A DNA stretch of 64,000 nucleotides, taken from contig JAQBOZ010000028.1 of the NCBI GenBank assembly GCA_028287785.1, positions 1-64,000 on the forward strand. The letters are read 5' to 3'. Position 1 is the stretch's first letter. Every line of letters starts with the position of its first letter. Origin of the DNA: Chlorobiota bacterium. Its GTDB lineage: Bacteria > Bacteroidota > Ignavibacteria > OLB7. Under the pieces are notes generated by a model that saw nothing but the letters and a program-made list of their open reading frames with translations, was not told the origin of the DNA and ran no database searches. The position numbers and the translations under genes are program-made. Below are positions 37,259 through 47,498 of this stretch, piece after piece.

Positions 37259-40200
37259 TTACTTGGTCACCATGACCATACCGAGATTGCTGCTCCATCC
37301 ACCCACCTCGACGCGGCAGTAATACGCCCCCGTGGGGAGCATCGCCGCATCGAAGTCGGCCGAAGTCCAACCGCTTCTGGCGAAGCTGGAGCTCAGATCG
37401 AGCACAACCTTGCCGGCAGCATCGTAGAGCTTCACGGACGTTCCCTCGCGCGGCGTCACGCTCGACGGGAACTCGATTGCGAGCCTGGTCAGGCCACGTG
37501 CCGGCTGCGGCACCACCGTCATGCGGGCTCCCTTGGCGGCATCGACCATCCCCGGAACACCGAGGCTGGAGGTATCCACCGTGAGCTTCACCGAGGCGCT
37601 GGTTGCCGGCGGCGGGCAGATGCCGTTGATGATGACGTAGTACGTACCGGCGTCAGCAAGCTGAGCGCTCGGGATTGTGTACGTCGGCGAAACCGCTCCA
37701 CCGATCGGCGCGCCATCCTTGTACCACTGATAGGTAGCGGATGTGCCGGTCCCGGCGGCCGTATAGACAACCTGCGTTCCGCTCTTCACCTTCTGGCTGG
37801 CCGGGGTCGGCTCCAGAGTGACAGCCGGGGGCAGATTGACCGTCAGGAAGGCGGAGGAGCTGGCGACGGTATCGTCGCACTGTCCGATTACCATCACATC
37901 ATACCGGCCGGTATCCGCAATGGCTGCGGCCGGGATGTTCAGGGTATTGGTCGTGGATGACGTAACCACCACGCCGTTCTTCCGCCACTGGTAGGTAAGC
38001 CCTGTACCGTTGGCCGTCACGTTGAAGGCAACCGCCTGTCCAAGGCAGACCGTCTGATTCGAGGGCTGCGATGCGATCGAGGCCACCGGGTTCACCGTAA
38101 GCGTGGCCTGACTGCTGGTGCTCGACTGTCCGAACTCACCATTGATCACCACATCGTACGTCCCGGCATCGGCCGGCGTGACGTTCTTGATGGTGAAGAT
38201 GCGCTTGTTCGTGCCGGGGATATCGACCCCGTTCTTCCGCCACTGGTAGACCAGACCGTTTCCACTCGCCGTAACGGTGAAGCTGGCCGTGCCGCCGGTG
38301 CAGAGGACCTGATTATCCGGGTTCTTGGCGATCCCCAGCGGCGCATCGATCAGGAGCGATGCACGATTGCTGACGGTGAGGTAGTACTGGCACTGCGTGC
38401 CATAGACCACCACGTTGTAATCGCCGATATCCTTTGGCGTGACCGAGGCAATGGAGTAGGATGCCTGTACGGCATTCGGGATGTTGACCCCATCCTTCTG
38501 CCACTGATAGGTCAGGCTTCCGCCGGAGATCACATCAGCCCGGAACGTGACCGGCTGTCCGATCAGCACCGACTGATCGCGCGGCTGATTGACGATGATC
38601 GGCTCGGTGGTAATACGGACCCGAACAGGATTGCTCGTGAACGTCACCGGGCAGCTTCCCGTGATCACCACATCATAGAGACCCTCATCATAGATCTGTC
38701 CGTACCGCGTATATGACGGTCCGGTGGCCCCATCGATGGGCTTGCCGTTGAAACGCCACTGGTAGCGGACGTTTGTTCCGCTCGCCCCAACCACGAGGGT
38801 AAACGGATGATCGCGGCAGATGCTCGACGGAGGCGTGAACGTGAGCAGACGGCCGCTCGTGATCGGCGTCGTGTTCAGGTCGTTGGCGTCGTTCGGGTTG
38901 GTCAGGCTCACCGTCGGCGTGCTCGCGAGCGAGACGCTCTGGAAGGCAACCGCGCCAGCGGCGGCGATACCGATCGTCGCCGAATTCGGGAAGCATCCCT
39001 GCGTACCGGTCGGGCAGACGGAGCATGGGCTCATCTGTCCGTAGTAGAACTCGATGGCGTTGGACCGCTCGTAGAGGCGAACCTGGAAGCTGCCCCACGC
39101 GGTGGTCTGCTTCGTCAGCTCGATGCTCTTGAAGTCGATCACAAGCGCCCTGTTCGGAGCGGTACCGCTGATGTAATAGCTCACAAGCGGGTTACCGCAT
39201 CCGCCGGCGCCGCCGCCGACCCGAAGATCATCCCAGAATGGAGCGATGATCGGCACGCCACCACCACCGATGATGGTGTTGATGCCGGTCGTCGTCACCG
39301 GTATCGGCCCGACGCCGATCACGCCGTTGCTGCTGACCGAGAGCTGATTGTAGGTCGCGCCATCGAAGGTGAACGGGAAGCCGATGTTGATGACCCTCAC
39401 CGAATCATCGACGCCGCCGCTGCCGGCGGGAGCCTTGAAGATCTGCGTGACACCACTCTCCGGCTGCGGAAGCGCTGCTCCGGTCCCGACCGAGAAGGTG
39501 TAATCGCGAACCGAACCGGCCATGTTTCCGGTCGTGGTATCGAACGGCTGCTGCGTGAACTGCGGCGGCAGCGTCACGGTAAGCCGTGCCGGGTTGCTGA
39601 CCGCAGGACCGCAATCACCACCGACCACGACATCATAGACGCCGTTATCCGCCGGGGTGGGCGCGGGGATCGTATAGGAGGTGCCGGTTGCGCCGGGGAT
39701 ATTCACCCCATCCTTCCGCCACTGATAGTTGATGTTGGCCGCGGTTGCCACCACGGTGAACGTCGTGGGAACAACGTTACCGCAATAGGAGGCGCCGGTC
39801 GGCTGGCCGGTGATAAGCGTCGGGGCAACGATCGAAAGCGTCGCCGGGTTGCTGGTCACCGTCGAAGCGCAGCTTGCGGAGATCACGACATCGTAGGTTC
39901 CCGCATCGGACGCGGTCGGCGAGCCGACCGAGTACGACGAGGCGTTGGCACCGGGGATGTTGACCCCGCCCTTCCGCCACTGATACGTAAGGCTGCTGCC
40001 GGTAGCGGTCACCGAGAACGTCGCCACCTGTCCCTGGCAACCGTTTCTGTTGACCGGCTGCTGGCTGATGACCGTTGGAGCGTTCAACCCCTCCTGACCG
40101 ACCGAGAAACCCGGTTCAGGGCTGGTATAAGGACGTGCCCGAGCCCAATCGATGGAAAGCGTGCCGCTCGAAGTGTTGCCGTTGGTCTGAAGGCAGCCCA

Positions 40201-41104
40201 TCGCCATGTTCACACTGGAGGGAAGAGGATACGGCCCCGGAACGCCGGCAGCCGGGCCGACATAGGTAATGGACCCTCCCGGATAGGTCGCGACCTTCGC
40301 GGCGGAAGTCCAGTAGATCGACCAGATTCCCGTTCCCGGAGCGGCAGTTCCATTTTCCAGGTACGCCTGGTAACTGGCGCCGGTTGCCTGAGTTGGCCCA
40401 AAGAAGAGCGGTGGAGTGCGATCCGCGCCATGAAAGAGAGCGTAGCCTGTTTCCGTGCCCGGCTGCAACTGGGCGATATTCGGCCAGTTTGCAGAATAGC
40501 CGTTCACCTTGGCCTCAACAATCGCCGGGGTGTTGATTGCGGCATTCGACTTTATGGTCACAGCGGAGCCGTTGGGTGCCGTGAAGTTGATGCTTCCCCC
40601 ACTTACCGTAACCGAGCCGGTGCCGCCAATGCGGGGAGAAGTCCACTTTACCAGATCCAACGAACTACCGTTGAAATCATCATAAAGAGGAAACACGGTG
40701 TTCGGGTCGCTGATAGGCGTTGCGGCGGGGTTGCCATAGAGCAGGTAGATCGTCCTGTTGGCACTTGCCGCAAGCGTCGGCATCTTCACCCATATGCTTG
40801 TAAACGAGGAATTCAGCCCGCTTTCGATCCAATAGCTGAGCTGCGTGCAGCAGTCATTGTCCGCAAAGCGCATATCGGAGCCATCGGCGTTCATCTTGCC
40901 TACAGCAATCAATGCGGCTGTATTTACCGAGATGTTGACCGGATAGCTTGTCAGCGCCGAGGTGTTGGCGCTGTTATTGATGGTCACGGGCGTGCGATAC
41001 TGCCATGCCGGAAGGCAGACCTGCGCCCGGAGATCACTGACCGCGCAGAGGCATGCCAGCCCCATGAGCAAGGTCAGATAGTGTAATCGTATGGGAATCT
41101 TCAT
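37259..41104 (-). CDS. T9SS-secreted protein with DUF2341 and seven Ig-like domains
   Basis: A 1281-residue exported protein. The signal peptide ends near LRAQ. Residues about 30-170 match DUF2341 (WQYRTPVTINN, MRFADNDCCTQLSYWIE, YLLYGNP), followed by a lectin-like segment to about 330. Seven Ig-like domains have the YQWRKxGVxIPG core near residues 376, 464, 782, 869, 956, 1040 and 1127. A different domain is inserted at about 520-740 (VSSNGVIGVG, IIAPFWDDLR, AIEFYYGQM), nidogen-like in style. The C-terminus is a T9SS sorting domain (VVPQPARGLTRLAIEFP, LYDAAGKVVLDL, LPTGAYYCRVE). It is probably a surface adhesin. An AGGAG site precedes the ATG. Confidence 0.85.
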   Translation of the reverse strand: MKIPIRLHYLTLLMGLACLCAVSDLRAQVCLPAWQYRTPVTINNSANTSALTSYPVNISVNTAALIAVGKMNADGSDMRFADNDCCTQLSYWIESGLNSSFTSIWVKMPTLAASANRTIYLLYGNPAATPISDPNTVFPLYDDFNGSSLDLVKWTSPRIGGTGSVTVSGGSINFTAPNGSAVTIKSNAAINTPAIVEAKVNGYSANWPNIAQLQPGTETGYALFHGADRTPPLFFGPTQATGASYQAYLENGTAAPGTGIWSIYWTSAAKVATYPGGSITYVGPAAGVPGPYPLPSSVNMAMGCLQTNGNTSSGTLSIDWARARPYTSPEPGFSVGQEGLNAPTVISQQPVNRNGCQGQVATFSVTATGSSLTYQWRKGGVNIPGANASSYSVGSPTASDAGTYDVVISASCASTVTSNPATLSIVAPTLITGQPTGASYCGNVVPTTFTVVATAANINYQWRKDGVNIPGATGTSYTIPAPTPADNGVYDVVVGGDCGPAVSNPARLTVTLPPQFTQQPFDTTTGNMAGSVRDYTFSVGTGAALPQPESGVTQIFKAPAGSGGVDDSVRVINIGFPFTFDGATYNQLSVSSNGVIGVGPIPVTTTGINTIIGGGGVPIIAPFWDDLRVGGGAGGCGNPLVSYYISGTAPNRALVIDFKSIELTKQTTAWGSFQVRLYERSNAIEFYYGQMSPCSVCPTGTQGCFPNSATIGIAAAGAVAFQSVSLASTPTVSLTNPNDANDLNTTPITSGRLLTFTPPSSICRDHPFTLVVGASGTNVRYQWRFNGKPIDGATGPSYTRYGQIYDEGLYDVVITGSCPVTFTSNPVRVRITTEPIIVNQPRDQSVLIGQPVTFRADVISGGSLTYQWQKDGVNIPNAVQASYSIASVTPKDIGDYNVVVYGTQCQYYLTVSNRASLLIDAPLGIAKNPDNQVLCTGGTASFTVTASGNGLVYQWRKNGVDIPGTNKRIFTIKNVTPADAGTYDVVINGEFGQSSTSSQATLTVNPVASIASQPSNQTVCLGQAVAFNVTANGTGLTYQWRKNGVVVTSSTTNTLNIPAAAIADTGRYDVMVIGQCDDTVASSSAFLTVNLPPAVTLEPTPASQKVKSGTQVVYTAAGTGTSATYQWYKDGAPIGGAVSPTYTIPSAQLADAGTYYVIINGICPPPATSASVKLTVDTSSLGVPGMVDAAKGARMTVVPQPARGLTRLAIEFPSSVTPREGTSVKLYDAAGKVVLDLSSSFARSGWTSADFDAAMLPTGAYYCRVEVGGWSSNLGMVMVTK

Positions 41105-41518
41105 TAGCCGTCTCCTGGGAATGAGAAGGTGATTGGAGTCTATGAGTTGGTTAGATAGATATTTTCAACTGCGCTTTCACGGAAACGGAAGGATTGTAAC
41201 CGCAGCACGTTTCCTTACCCGAAAACTTCAGGTGCGAAAGCCCATGGAGTGGGATTTCACGCTTTAAAATTTTGAGCACCAATATAACCAAGGCGCAATC
41301 AATCACCAGCATTCCCGGAGATGCGTTGTAACAATTTCTCCGCCCGCTCCCTACCGCCTGTTGCTGAACCCGGCAGCTTTACGGCTGCATTGGAGAGCAA
41401 CCCGGGGATCGATTGATCATCAGCATCCTCCCATTATTTTACCAGGATCGGAGACAGGGCTGTGTGGTTAGGCGGCAACCGATGAAACGAACGGCTGATG
41501 CCTCGGGCGTTCCAACAG
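41105..41518. other. Intergenic region upstream of the Ig-repeat gene
   Basis: About 410 bp with no gene. The first 180 bp are AT-richer and presumably hold the promoter of the minus-strand Ig-repeat gene; no consensus box was clear enough to place. Confidence 0.5.
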
Positions 41519-41551
41519 AAAGCGCCCCGGAGTTCTTCTCCGGGGCGCTTT
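41519..41551. terminator. Terminator of the TlpA-like gene
   Basis: A perfect 14-bp stem (AAAGCGCCCCGGAG / CTCCGGGGCGCTTT) with a 5-nt loop, 54 bp downstream of the minus-strand stop codon. A T-run is better on the plus side (CTTTTG). Confidence 0.8.
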
Positions 41552-41604
41552 TGATTATCGTGCCTTATGAATGAGGATGCCGCGTTTGTTGCCGACCTCC
41601 TTCC

Positions 41605-42150
41605 CTACTTCAACGCCGCAGCTATCTTCCCGTCCAGATCGTCGATATAATTTCCGCTGGCGATGATCTTCCCATCACGACCGATCAGGAACTGCGTCGG
41701 AATCGCCGATATATGGTATCGGTCGGCGGCGGTGTTGCCGCTCTTGCTGCTGTATCCGTTGAGCACCTGCGTCCAGGTCATCCCGTTCCCCGCCACATAT
41801 GTTTTCCACGCGCTCAGGCTGTTATCCAGCGATACGCCCAGGATCATGAAATCCTTCGCCCTGTACGTTTCCCATGTCTGCCGGACCGTCGGCATCGCGG
41901 CGCGGCAGGGAGCGCACCAGGAGGCCCAGAAATCGACCAGCACAACCTTCCCGCGCGTGCTTGAAAGGGAAACCGGGTTTCCATTCATATCGGACTCGGT
42001 GAAGTCCGGCGCAGCCTTGCCGACGTTCGGATCGGTGACGACGGTGCCGGTCGTATCGGTCGGGTCCGAGGGAAGCGCGGGGGGCTGGCCGCATCCCGGG
42101 AGCAGCGTGCCCAGCGCAAGGGCGAGCAGAATGGCGGAGAGATATCTCAT
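41605..42150 (-). CDS. TlpA-like thioredoxin-fold lipoprotein
   Basis: A 181-residue envelope redox protein. The lipobox LLPGC (Cys20) is followed by a short linker and an AhpC/TSA-TlpA domain: GKAAPDFTESDMNGNPVSL, VVLVDFWASWCAPCRAAMP with the WCAPC active site near residue 80, a gap insert, and ISAIPTQFLIGRDGKII with the cis-proline. It likely reduces disulfides of exported proteins or of apocytochromes. It follows gatA by about 100 bp on the same strand and has its own terminator. Confidence 0.9.
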   Translation of the reverse strand: MRYLSAILLALALGTLLPGCGQPPALPSDPTDTTGTVVTDPNVGKAAPDFTESDMNGNPVSLSSTRGKVVLVDFWASWCAPCRAAMPTVRQTWETYRAKDFMILGVSLDNSLSAWKTYVAGNGMTWTQVLNGYSSKSGNTAADRYHISAIPTQFLIGRDGKIIASGNYIDDLDGKIAAALK

Positions 42151-42251
42151 ACTTCCTTCTCCGAAAGCTGGATGAATGGGAGAACGTATCGTCGGGGGAA
42201 GTTATCCCGTGAGGGAAAGCGATGCAACCCAGGATCGCGGCGATGCCACCA

Positions 42252-43676
42252 TCACTCACCACGCTCGACCCATGCCGCGGCCCGGAACATCGTCGCCTCG
42301 TCGAAATGCCGGGCGATAAACTGCGCGCCGATCGGCAGGCCGGTTTCCTCATCACGTCCAAACGGAACGGAGAGTGCCGGAACGCCCGCAAGGTTGGCGG
42401 CGGCGGTGAAGATATCGCTGAGGTACATCGCGATCGGATCGTTCGCCTTCTCGCCAAGCCTGAATGCCGGCGTGGGGGTGGTCGGCGCCAGGATCAGATC
42501 GACCCGCGCGAATGCCTCCTCCATGTCGCGATGAATCAGTCGCCGTACCTGCTGCGCCTTGTGATAATAGGCGTCGTAGTACCCGCTCGACAGCACAAAC
42601 GTCCCCAGCATGATCCGGCGCTTCACTTCATCGCCAAACCCCTCCGAACGGCTCATCTCATACATCTCCTCAAGAGTGGTCGCATTCGGCGAGCGATAGC
42701 CGTAGCGGGCGCCGTCGAATCGGGAGAGATTGGCGCTGGCCTCCGCCGTCGCGATCACATAATACGTGGGGATGGTGTACTCGGTATGCGGCAGGGAGAT
42801 ATCCACGATCTCCGCGCCGCCATCGCGCAGGCGCGCGCGAAGCTCGTTCAGCGAACTGACCACCGCCGGGTGCATCCCGTCGATCAGATACTCCTTCGGC
42901 ACGCCGATCCGCATCCCCCGCACGTCGGCGCCGGCAAGCGCGTCGGTGTAGCGAACCACCGGATGGCTGCTCGATGTGGCATCATTCGCGTCGATCCCGG
43001 AGATCGTCTCCAGGATCAGCGCCGCATCGTGAACCGACCGGGCGAACGGGCTGATCTGATCAAGCGATGAAGCGAACGCCACAAGGCCGAACCGGCTGAC
43101 GCGACCATACGTCGGCTTCACGCCGACAACGCCGAGAAACGCCGCCGGCTGCCTGACCGATCCGCCGGTCTCCGACCCGAGCGAGCCATGACAGATATCC
43201 GCCGCGACCGCGACGCCGGAACCCCCTGAAGATCCCCCCGGCACCCGCTCCGGGTCGAGCGGATGGTGTACCGGGCCGAAGTACGATGTCTCGTTGGAGG
43301 AGCCCATCGCGAACTCATCCATGTTCGTCTTGCCGATCAGAATCGCATCGGCCGCCTCCAGCCTCTGAATCGCGGTCGCCGAATAGAGCGAGCGGAACCC
43401 GGTCAGGATCTTCGAACCGCATGTCAACTGCTCATCGCGGATGGCGATGTTATCCTTCACGGCGATCGTCATCCCGGCAAGCGGTCCCGCGGTCCCCTGC
43501 TTCAGACGCCCGTCCACCGCCTGAGCGCGTTCAAGCGCCCGTTCGGGGAAGAGCGAGAGAAATGCGTTGAGATCCCTTGCCCCATCCGCCCTGCGATACG
43601 TCTCGGTTACGGCGTCCACACAGGTGGTCTCCCCCGCATCCAGTCTCCGCCGGAAATTCTGATATGTCTCTGACAT
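42252..43676 (-). CDS. gatA: Aspartyl/glutamyl-tRNA amidotransferase subunit A
   Basis: GatA liberates ammonia from glutamine for transamidation of misacylated Glu-tRNA(Gln) or Asp-tRNA(Asn). The 474-residue protein is of normal length. The amidase Ser-cisSer-Lys triad is visible: AVKDNIAI (Lys), PGGSSGGSGVAVAA and GSETGGSVRQPA (Ser). The start at 43676 (MSETYQNFRRRL) is chosen; the frame is open 40 residues upstream but that part is not conserved-looking. gatB and gatC are not in the window. Confidence 0.96.
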   Translation of the reverse strand: MSETYQNFRRRLDAGETTCVDAVTETYRRADGARDLNAFLSLFPERALERAQAVDGRLKQGTAGPLAGMTIAVKDNIAIRDEQLTCGSKILTGFRSLYSATAIQRLEAADAILIGKTNMDEFAMGSSNETSYFGPVHHPLDPERVPGGSSGGSGVAVAADICHGSLGSETGGSVRQPAAFLGVVGVKPTYGRVSRFGLVAFASSLDQISPFARSVHDAALILETISGIDANDATSSSHPVVRYTDALAGADVRGMRIGVPKEYLIDGMHPAVVSSLNELRARLRDGGAEIVDISLPHTEYTIPTYYVIATAEASANLSRFDGARYGYRSPNATTLEEMYEMSRSEGFGDEVKRRIMLGTFVLSSGYYDAYYHKAQQVRRLIHRDMEEAFARVDLILAPTTPTPAFRLGEKANDPIAMYLSDIFTAAANLAGVPALSVPFGRDEETGLPIGAQFIARHFDEATMFRAAAWVERGE

Positions 43677-43858
43677 CGAACTATCTCTATCTGAAAGTAA
43701 ATGCAGTTGCGCTTCATGAACCCGGCCGGTATCGCCGGACCGCAAAGGTACTAACCTGCCGGGAACCTGTTGTGAATCATAACGGGAAGGGCTCATATAT
43801 TGGCGCGCCGGCGCATGAACCCACGCTGTAAACCGCGATCCGCGCCGACGGAAGGAAC

Positions 43859-44218
43859 ATGTTCAACCCAATCATCAGGGCGATCATCATGATGCCGGAA
43901 GAGTTATACGTGGTGGAGATAAGCGATACCGGGATATCCTGCACGCATCCCGACGGCGAACGGCAGACCGTGGCATGGAGCGATCTGAGGGAGATCGCGA
44001 TCGAGACAAACGACTCCGGGCCGTGGGGAATGGATTTTCTCTGGGTGCTGACCGGAGAATCATCAAGATGCGTTATCCCTCAGGGAGCCAGCGGCGAGCA
44101 GGAACTGCTGGATCACATGATGGCAATGCCGGGGTTCGATTACGACTCGTTTATCAGCGCCACCACAAGCACCGATGTGGCCCGATTCCCCTGCTGGCAG
44201 CGTGATTCCCCCGGTTAG
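43859..44218 (+). CDS. Conserved hypothetical protein
   Basis: A 119-residue soluble protein with YVVEISDTGISCTHPDGE, VAWSDLREIAIETNDSGPWG, FLWVLTG, CVIPQGASGEQELLDHM, GFDYDSFISA and ARFPCWQR. This pattern is familiar from a widespread bacterial family without known function. An ATG at 43889 is an alternative start. The stop overlaps the convergent small membrane gene by 4 bp. Confidence 0.75.
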   Translation: MFNPIIRAIIMMPEELYVVEISDTGISCTHPDGERQTVAWSDLREIAIETNDSGPWGMDFLWVLTGESSRCVIPQGASGEQELLDHMMAMPGFDYDSFISATTSTDVARFPCWQRDSPG

Positions 44219-44430
44219 TTTCCCCGGCCGGCCAGCGTGGCGATAAGCATGATAAGGCCAAGCGCCAGATCGGTATAGCCGACTATCTTTATCCATCGCG
44301 TGATATTTTTTCTATCCGGGCTGATCCTCCCCTCGGCAATCCCCCGCGCCACAAGCACCGGAATCCTGAACACGGAATACAGGCCGGCAAGGATGAGAAA
44401 TATCGGCGTGACTATTTTTTCGATATGCAT
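44215..44430 (-). CDS. Small two-TM membrane protein
   Basis: A 71-residue protein with hydrophobic segments at about 8-28 (VTPIFLILAGLYSVFRIPVL) and 48-66 (VGYTDLALGLIMLIATLAG), and a basic loop between them. No family was recognised. Converges with 43859-44218. Confidence 0.55.
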   Translation of the reverse strand: MHIEKIVTPIFLILAGLYSVFRIPVLVARGIAEGRISPDRKNITRWIKIVGYTDLALGLIMLIATLAGRGN

Positions 44431-44513
44431 AACGGGCTGCCGAATTACTTCAGATTCACTGACGATTCAATAACATCAGATGCGGGGAGGTCGGGCGATC
44501 GCAGCGTGATAGC

Positions 44514-44933
44514 TCAGTCAATGGAAGCCGGCCGGATTATCTCCAGGCCATAGGTCTCCCGCACGCTCTCGATAAACCTGTGGAGCGAGGCCATCGCAAT
44601 TTCCTTCCCCAGCGACAGTCGCTTTGTATCATCTTCCGTCCTCACGAGGAGCACCAGCTCCCTGTGCCGTGACAGACGGATAAGCCAGATGCCCAATACC
44701 ATCAGGGAATAAGGCAACAGACGTATTCCTGAAAAGATCAGGCCCAGGCAAAGGAATATGGAGAGGATGCCGGCGACAAGCTGGAGCTTCGGCCATTCCG
44801 ATACTTTTCCACGCTCTATCTCCATTGACTGGATCTCCTCCATCGAAACGAACAATTTCCGACCGCGCTGATTAAATCCGGTGATCCCGTCGGCATCGAC
44901 GGCGACGGAGGAAAATGATATGGGATTGCTCAC
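44514..44933 (-). CDS. Small membrane protein, paralogue 1 of a pair
   Basis: A 139-residue protein. The N-terminal 45 residues (SFSSVAVDADGITGFNQRGR, FVSMEEIQSMEIERGK) look like a PH-type strand region; two TM helices follow (about 50-85), then a charged C-terminal part. It resembles the next gene (45019-45486) in length, topology and the pattern GI...GR..FV..E.I.S.E...G...E.P..QLV.G. The function is unknown. Confidence 0.6.
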   Translation of the reverse strand: MSNPISFSSVAVDADGITGFNQRGRKLFVSMEEIQSMEIERGKVSEWPKLQLVAGILSIFLCLGLIFSGIRLLPYSLMVLGIWLIRLSRHRELVLLVRTEDDTKRLSLGKEIAMASLHRFIESVRETYGLEIIRPASID

Positions 44934-45018
44934 GGTGATTGATAATCGTGTTGAACATTAATGGAGAACATCGCCACGATGAATTTCATGGATATGAGCG
45001 GGATATCGAATATTCATC

Positions 45019-45486
45019 TCATGTATTCCAGACTCCATCGGCCCGCGAAATAATTTCCATCTCAAATCTCCGCTTCGTTGCACCCATGAATTCCTGAAGC
45101 CCATCTCGATCGACATCGCCACGAAAAACTATTTTCCGTTCACCACGGTCAAGGCATATCCTGAGGAAATAACGTTTCCGAAGAGCCGCGTAGATCAGCC
45201 AGGAGCCCAGCAGAAGCATGGGGGGCGGAACAATCAGAAAACGGTAATTGATGGCCCATGGAGTGTTCCACCACGCCACCACGCCGGAGAGCCAGTACAG
45301 CGCGCCACCGAATATGATCATCCCGAGGACCAGTTGAACCATCGGCCGCTCTGCGGGGCTCCCCTGTTTCAACTCGATCGATCTGACGTTCTCCCTCGGG
45401 ACAAACACCGATCGTCGCCCGTGATCCAGTTCCATGATCCCCTTCTCATCAACCCGCACGGATGCGTACACTATCGGATCGGCCAT
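45019..45486 (-). CDS. Small membrane protein, paralogue 2 of a pair
   Basis: A 155-residue protein with the same layout as 44514-44933: VYASVRVDEKGIMELDHGRR, VFVPRENVRSIELKQG, two hydrophobic segments (about 50-70 and 83-102), and a soluble tail ending EIISRADGVWNT. The pair probably arose by tandem duplication. Divergent from the aldo/keto reductase. Confidence 0.6.
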   Translation of the reverse strand: MADPIVYASVRVDEKGIMELDHGRRSVFVPRENVRSIELKQGSPAERPMVQLVLGMIIFGGALYWLSGVVAWWNTPWAINYRFLIVPPPMLLLGSWLIYAALRKRYFLRICLDRGERKIVFRGDVDRDGLQEFMGATKRRFEMEIISRADGVWNT

Positions 45487-45646
45487 TGGTTATACCTGCT
45501 GAATTGAGCCCGGAAATGAATGAACGCCGAACTTACGAAACGGGGATCATTGCCAACCGATCATTATTTGCCCGGTTGGGCCTCCCCGCCGTATCATCAT
45601 GACTGGTATCGCAACAGGTTCCATTATCTGACGGAGAAGAGGGACA

Positions 45647-46636
45647 ATGAACACAAGAGCACTCGGAAATCAGGGGCTGCGCGTTTCAGAGCTCGGCCTG
45701 GGATGCATGGGAATGAGCTGGGCGTATGGCGCGCCGGGCAACGAGGAGGAATCGATCAGCGTGATCCACCGCGCAACGGAGCTGGGGATCGACTTCTTCG
45801 ATACGGCGGAGATCTACGGGCCGTTCACCAACGAGGTACTGGTGGGAAAGGCGCTCCGGGACCGGCGGGAGAGGGTGGTGATCGCCACGAAGTTCGGGTT
45901 CGATATCGGCGAGGACGGGATGCGGCGGGGGCTGAACAGCTCGCCGGAGAATGTCCGCCGCGCGTGCGATGCATCGCTGGCGCGGCTCGGGGTGGATCAG
46001 ATCGATCTCTTCTACCAGCATCGGCTGGATCGCTCGGTGCCGATCGAGGAGACCGTTGGCGCGATGGCCGAGCTGGTGCGCGATGGCAAGGTCCGCTATC
46101 TGGGGCTTTCCGAGGTCGGCGCGGAAACGTTGCGACGTGCCCACGCGGTTCACCCGATCACCGCGCTTCAGAGCGAGTACTCCCTCTGGGAACGGGGGAT
46201 CGAGGATGAGATTCTTCCGACGCTCCGGGAGCTTGGCATCGGCATGGTCCCCTATTGTCCGCTGGGCCGCGGGTTCCTGACCGGGCAGATCAAGCGACCG
46301 GAGGATATCCCTGAGAACGATTACCGGCGCACCGATCCGCGGTTTCAGGGGGAGAACTTCATGAAGAATCTGGATGTGGTGAGGGCGGTGGAGGAGATCG
46401 CGCGGGAGAAGGGCACAACCCCGGCCGGCATCGCGCTGGCGTGGCTGCTGCATCAGGGGGATGATATCGTCCCGATCCCCGGCACCAAGCATCTCCGCCA
46501 TCTCGAGGAGAACGCCGCTTCAGTCACTATCGCCCTGACGGCCGATGACCTGGCGCGGCTCGATATGCTGGGAGAGCCCGGAGCGATCGCGGGTGAGCGG
46601 TATGGCGAGATGGGGATGAAGGCGATCGATCGATAA
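45647..46636 (+). CDS. Aldo/keto reductase
   Basis: A 329-residue NADPH-dependent oxidoreductase of the AKR superfamily. It has [12 protein letters not shown], the catalytic tetrad in FFDTAEIYG (Asp, Tyr), ATKFG (Lys) and YQHRLD (His), plus [17 protein letters not shown] and [13 protein letters not shown] for cofactor binding. The similarity is to the YdhF/YakC-like aldehyde reductase group. The substrate is unknown. Confidence 0.92.
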   Translation: MNTRALGNQGLRVSELGLGCMGMSWAYGAPGNEEESISVIHRATELGIDFFDTAEIYGPFTNEVLVGKALRDRRERVVIATKFGFDIGEDGMRRGLNSSPENVRRACDASLARLGVDQIDLFYQHRLDRSVPIEETVGAMAELVRDGKVRYLGLSEVGAETLRRAHAVHPITALQSEYSLWERGIEDEILPTLRELGIGMVPYCPLGRGFLTGQIKRPEDIPENDYRRTDPRFQGENFMKNLDVVRAVEEIAREKGTTPAGIALAWLLHQGDDIVPIPGTKHLRHLEENAASVTIALTADDLARLDMLGEPGAIAGERYGEMGMKAIDR

Positions 46637-46662
46637 ATCCCCTGGTGATTGCCTGATATTCC

Positions 46663-46696
46663 GGGCCCGTTCCCCGTAATCCCGTGGGACGGGCCC
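46663..46696. terminator. Bidirectional terminator-like hairpin
   Basis: GGGCCCGT pairs with ACGGGCCC across an 18-nt loop between the convergent aldo/keto reductase and the helical protein gene. Confidence 0.55.
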
Positions 46697-46818
46697 GAAT
46701 TGCATATGGCCGGCATCCGATCACCCATCGGATCGTGACCGGGAATCATGCCGTGGGATCGAGAAGAACGATGGTGATCGAATGATGCCCTTTATCGTCG
46801 CCGGGAGGAATCAGCCCC

Positions 46819-47364
46819 TTATTCCGGCGCGCAGACGGCCTCGATCATCTCCGCGGCCGAGCGGATCTCCCGTTTGAGCCGCTCGATCACCGCGGCGGCG
46901 CGAACCTGCGCGTCGGCCTGCACCTGGGCGATGGAGATCAGCCCGGCGGTCATATTCTGAATGGTGATAAGCTGCCGCTCCAGCGCGTAGAGCGCCTCCG
47001 GCAGCCCTTCAAGATCGCGCAATCCCTCCCGAACGATCTCCTCCTCCTCCGGCGTCTGCTGGATGGCCCTGGCTCTGAGAAACGCATCGATGCTCGTGGC
47101 GAAATGCGATGTAAAAAGCTCGGTCTCCTCCTGGAACGTCTCGCGGAGCTGATCGAAATCGGTGGCGATTTTCCCGGCCACCCCAAGCAGCATCCGGTTC
47201 TGCGCCTCCCCTTCCAGATAATTCGCGTACGCCAGCTCCTGCGCCCTTGTCCCGAGAGCCTCCCCGAATGCCTCGCTCGATGCGGTAATCCTCGTGGTTG
47301 AGGCGATCGCCGACTCGATGGAATCGTTGCTTAGATTCAGAAGATCGTCGAAACAGTCGGCCAT
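46819..47364 (-). CDS. Hypothetical helical (coiled-coil) protein
   Basis: A 181-residue cytoplasmic protein, almost entirely predicted helical, acidic and rich in Ala, Glu and Leu. Segments such as REGLRDLEGLPEALYALERQ and VRAAAVIERLKREIRSAAE have heptad-like spacing. No signal peptide or family was recognised. The start at 47364 follows from a composition change upstream; the frame is open 17 codons further. Confidence 0.5.
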   Translation of the reverse strand: MADCFDDLLNLSNDSIESAIASTTRITASSEAFGEALGTRAQELAYANYLEGEAQNRMLLGVAGKIATDFDQLRETFQEETELFTSHFATSIDAFLRARAIQQTPEEEEIVREGLRDLEGLPEALYALERQLITIQNMTAGLISIAQVQADAQVRAAAVIERLKREIRSAAEMIEAVCAPE

Positions 47365-47498
47365 GGGACTATTGTCGGAAGAGGTTGATGACGGGATAGA
47401 TGAAGATCGGCCCATCGGTGGATGGACCGGAACCGTATGAAACGACGCCGGCCACGCTGAGGCGGCCGGTAGTGATACTGCGACGTGGTCTGCAACGT

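Noticed and set aside
38807-41086. 759-codon plus-strand frame opposite the Ig-repeat gene
   Set aside because: Arg/Asp/Ala-rich composition without motifs; the minus strand encodes clear Ig-like domains and a T9SS tail.
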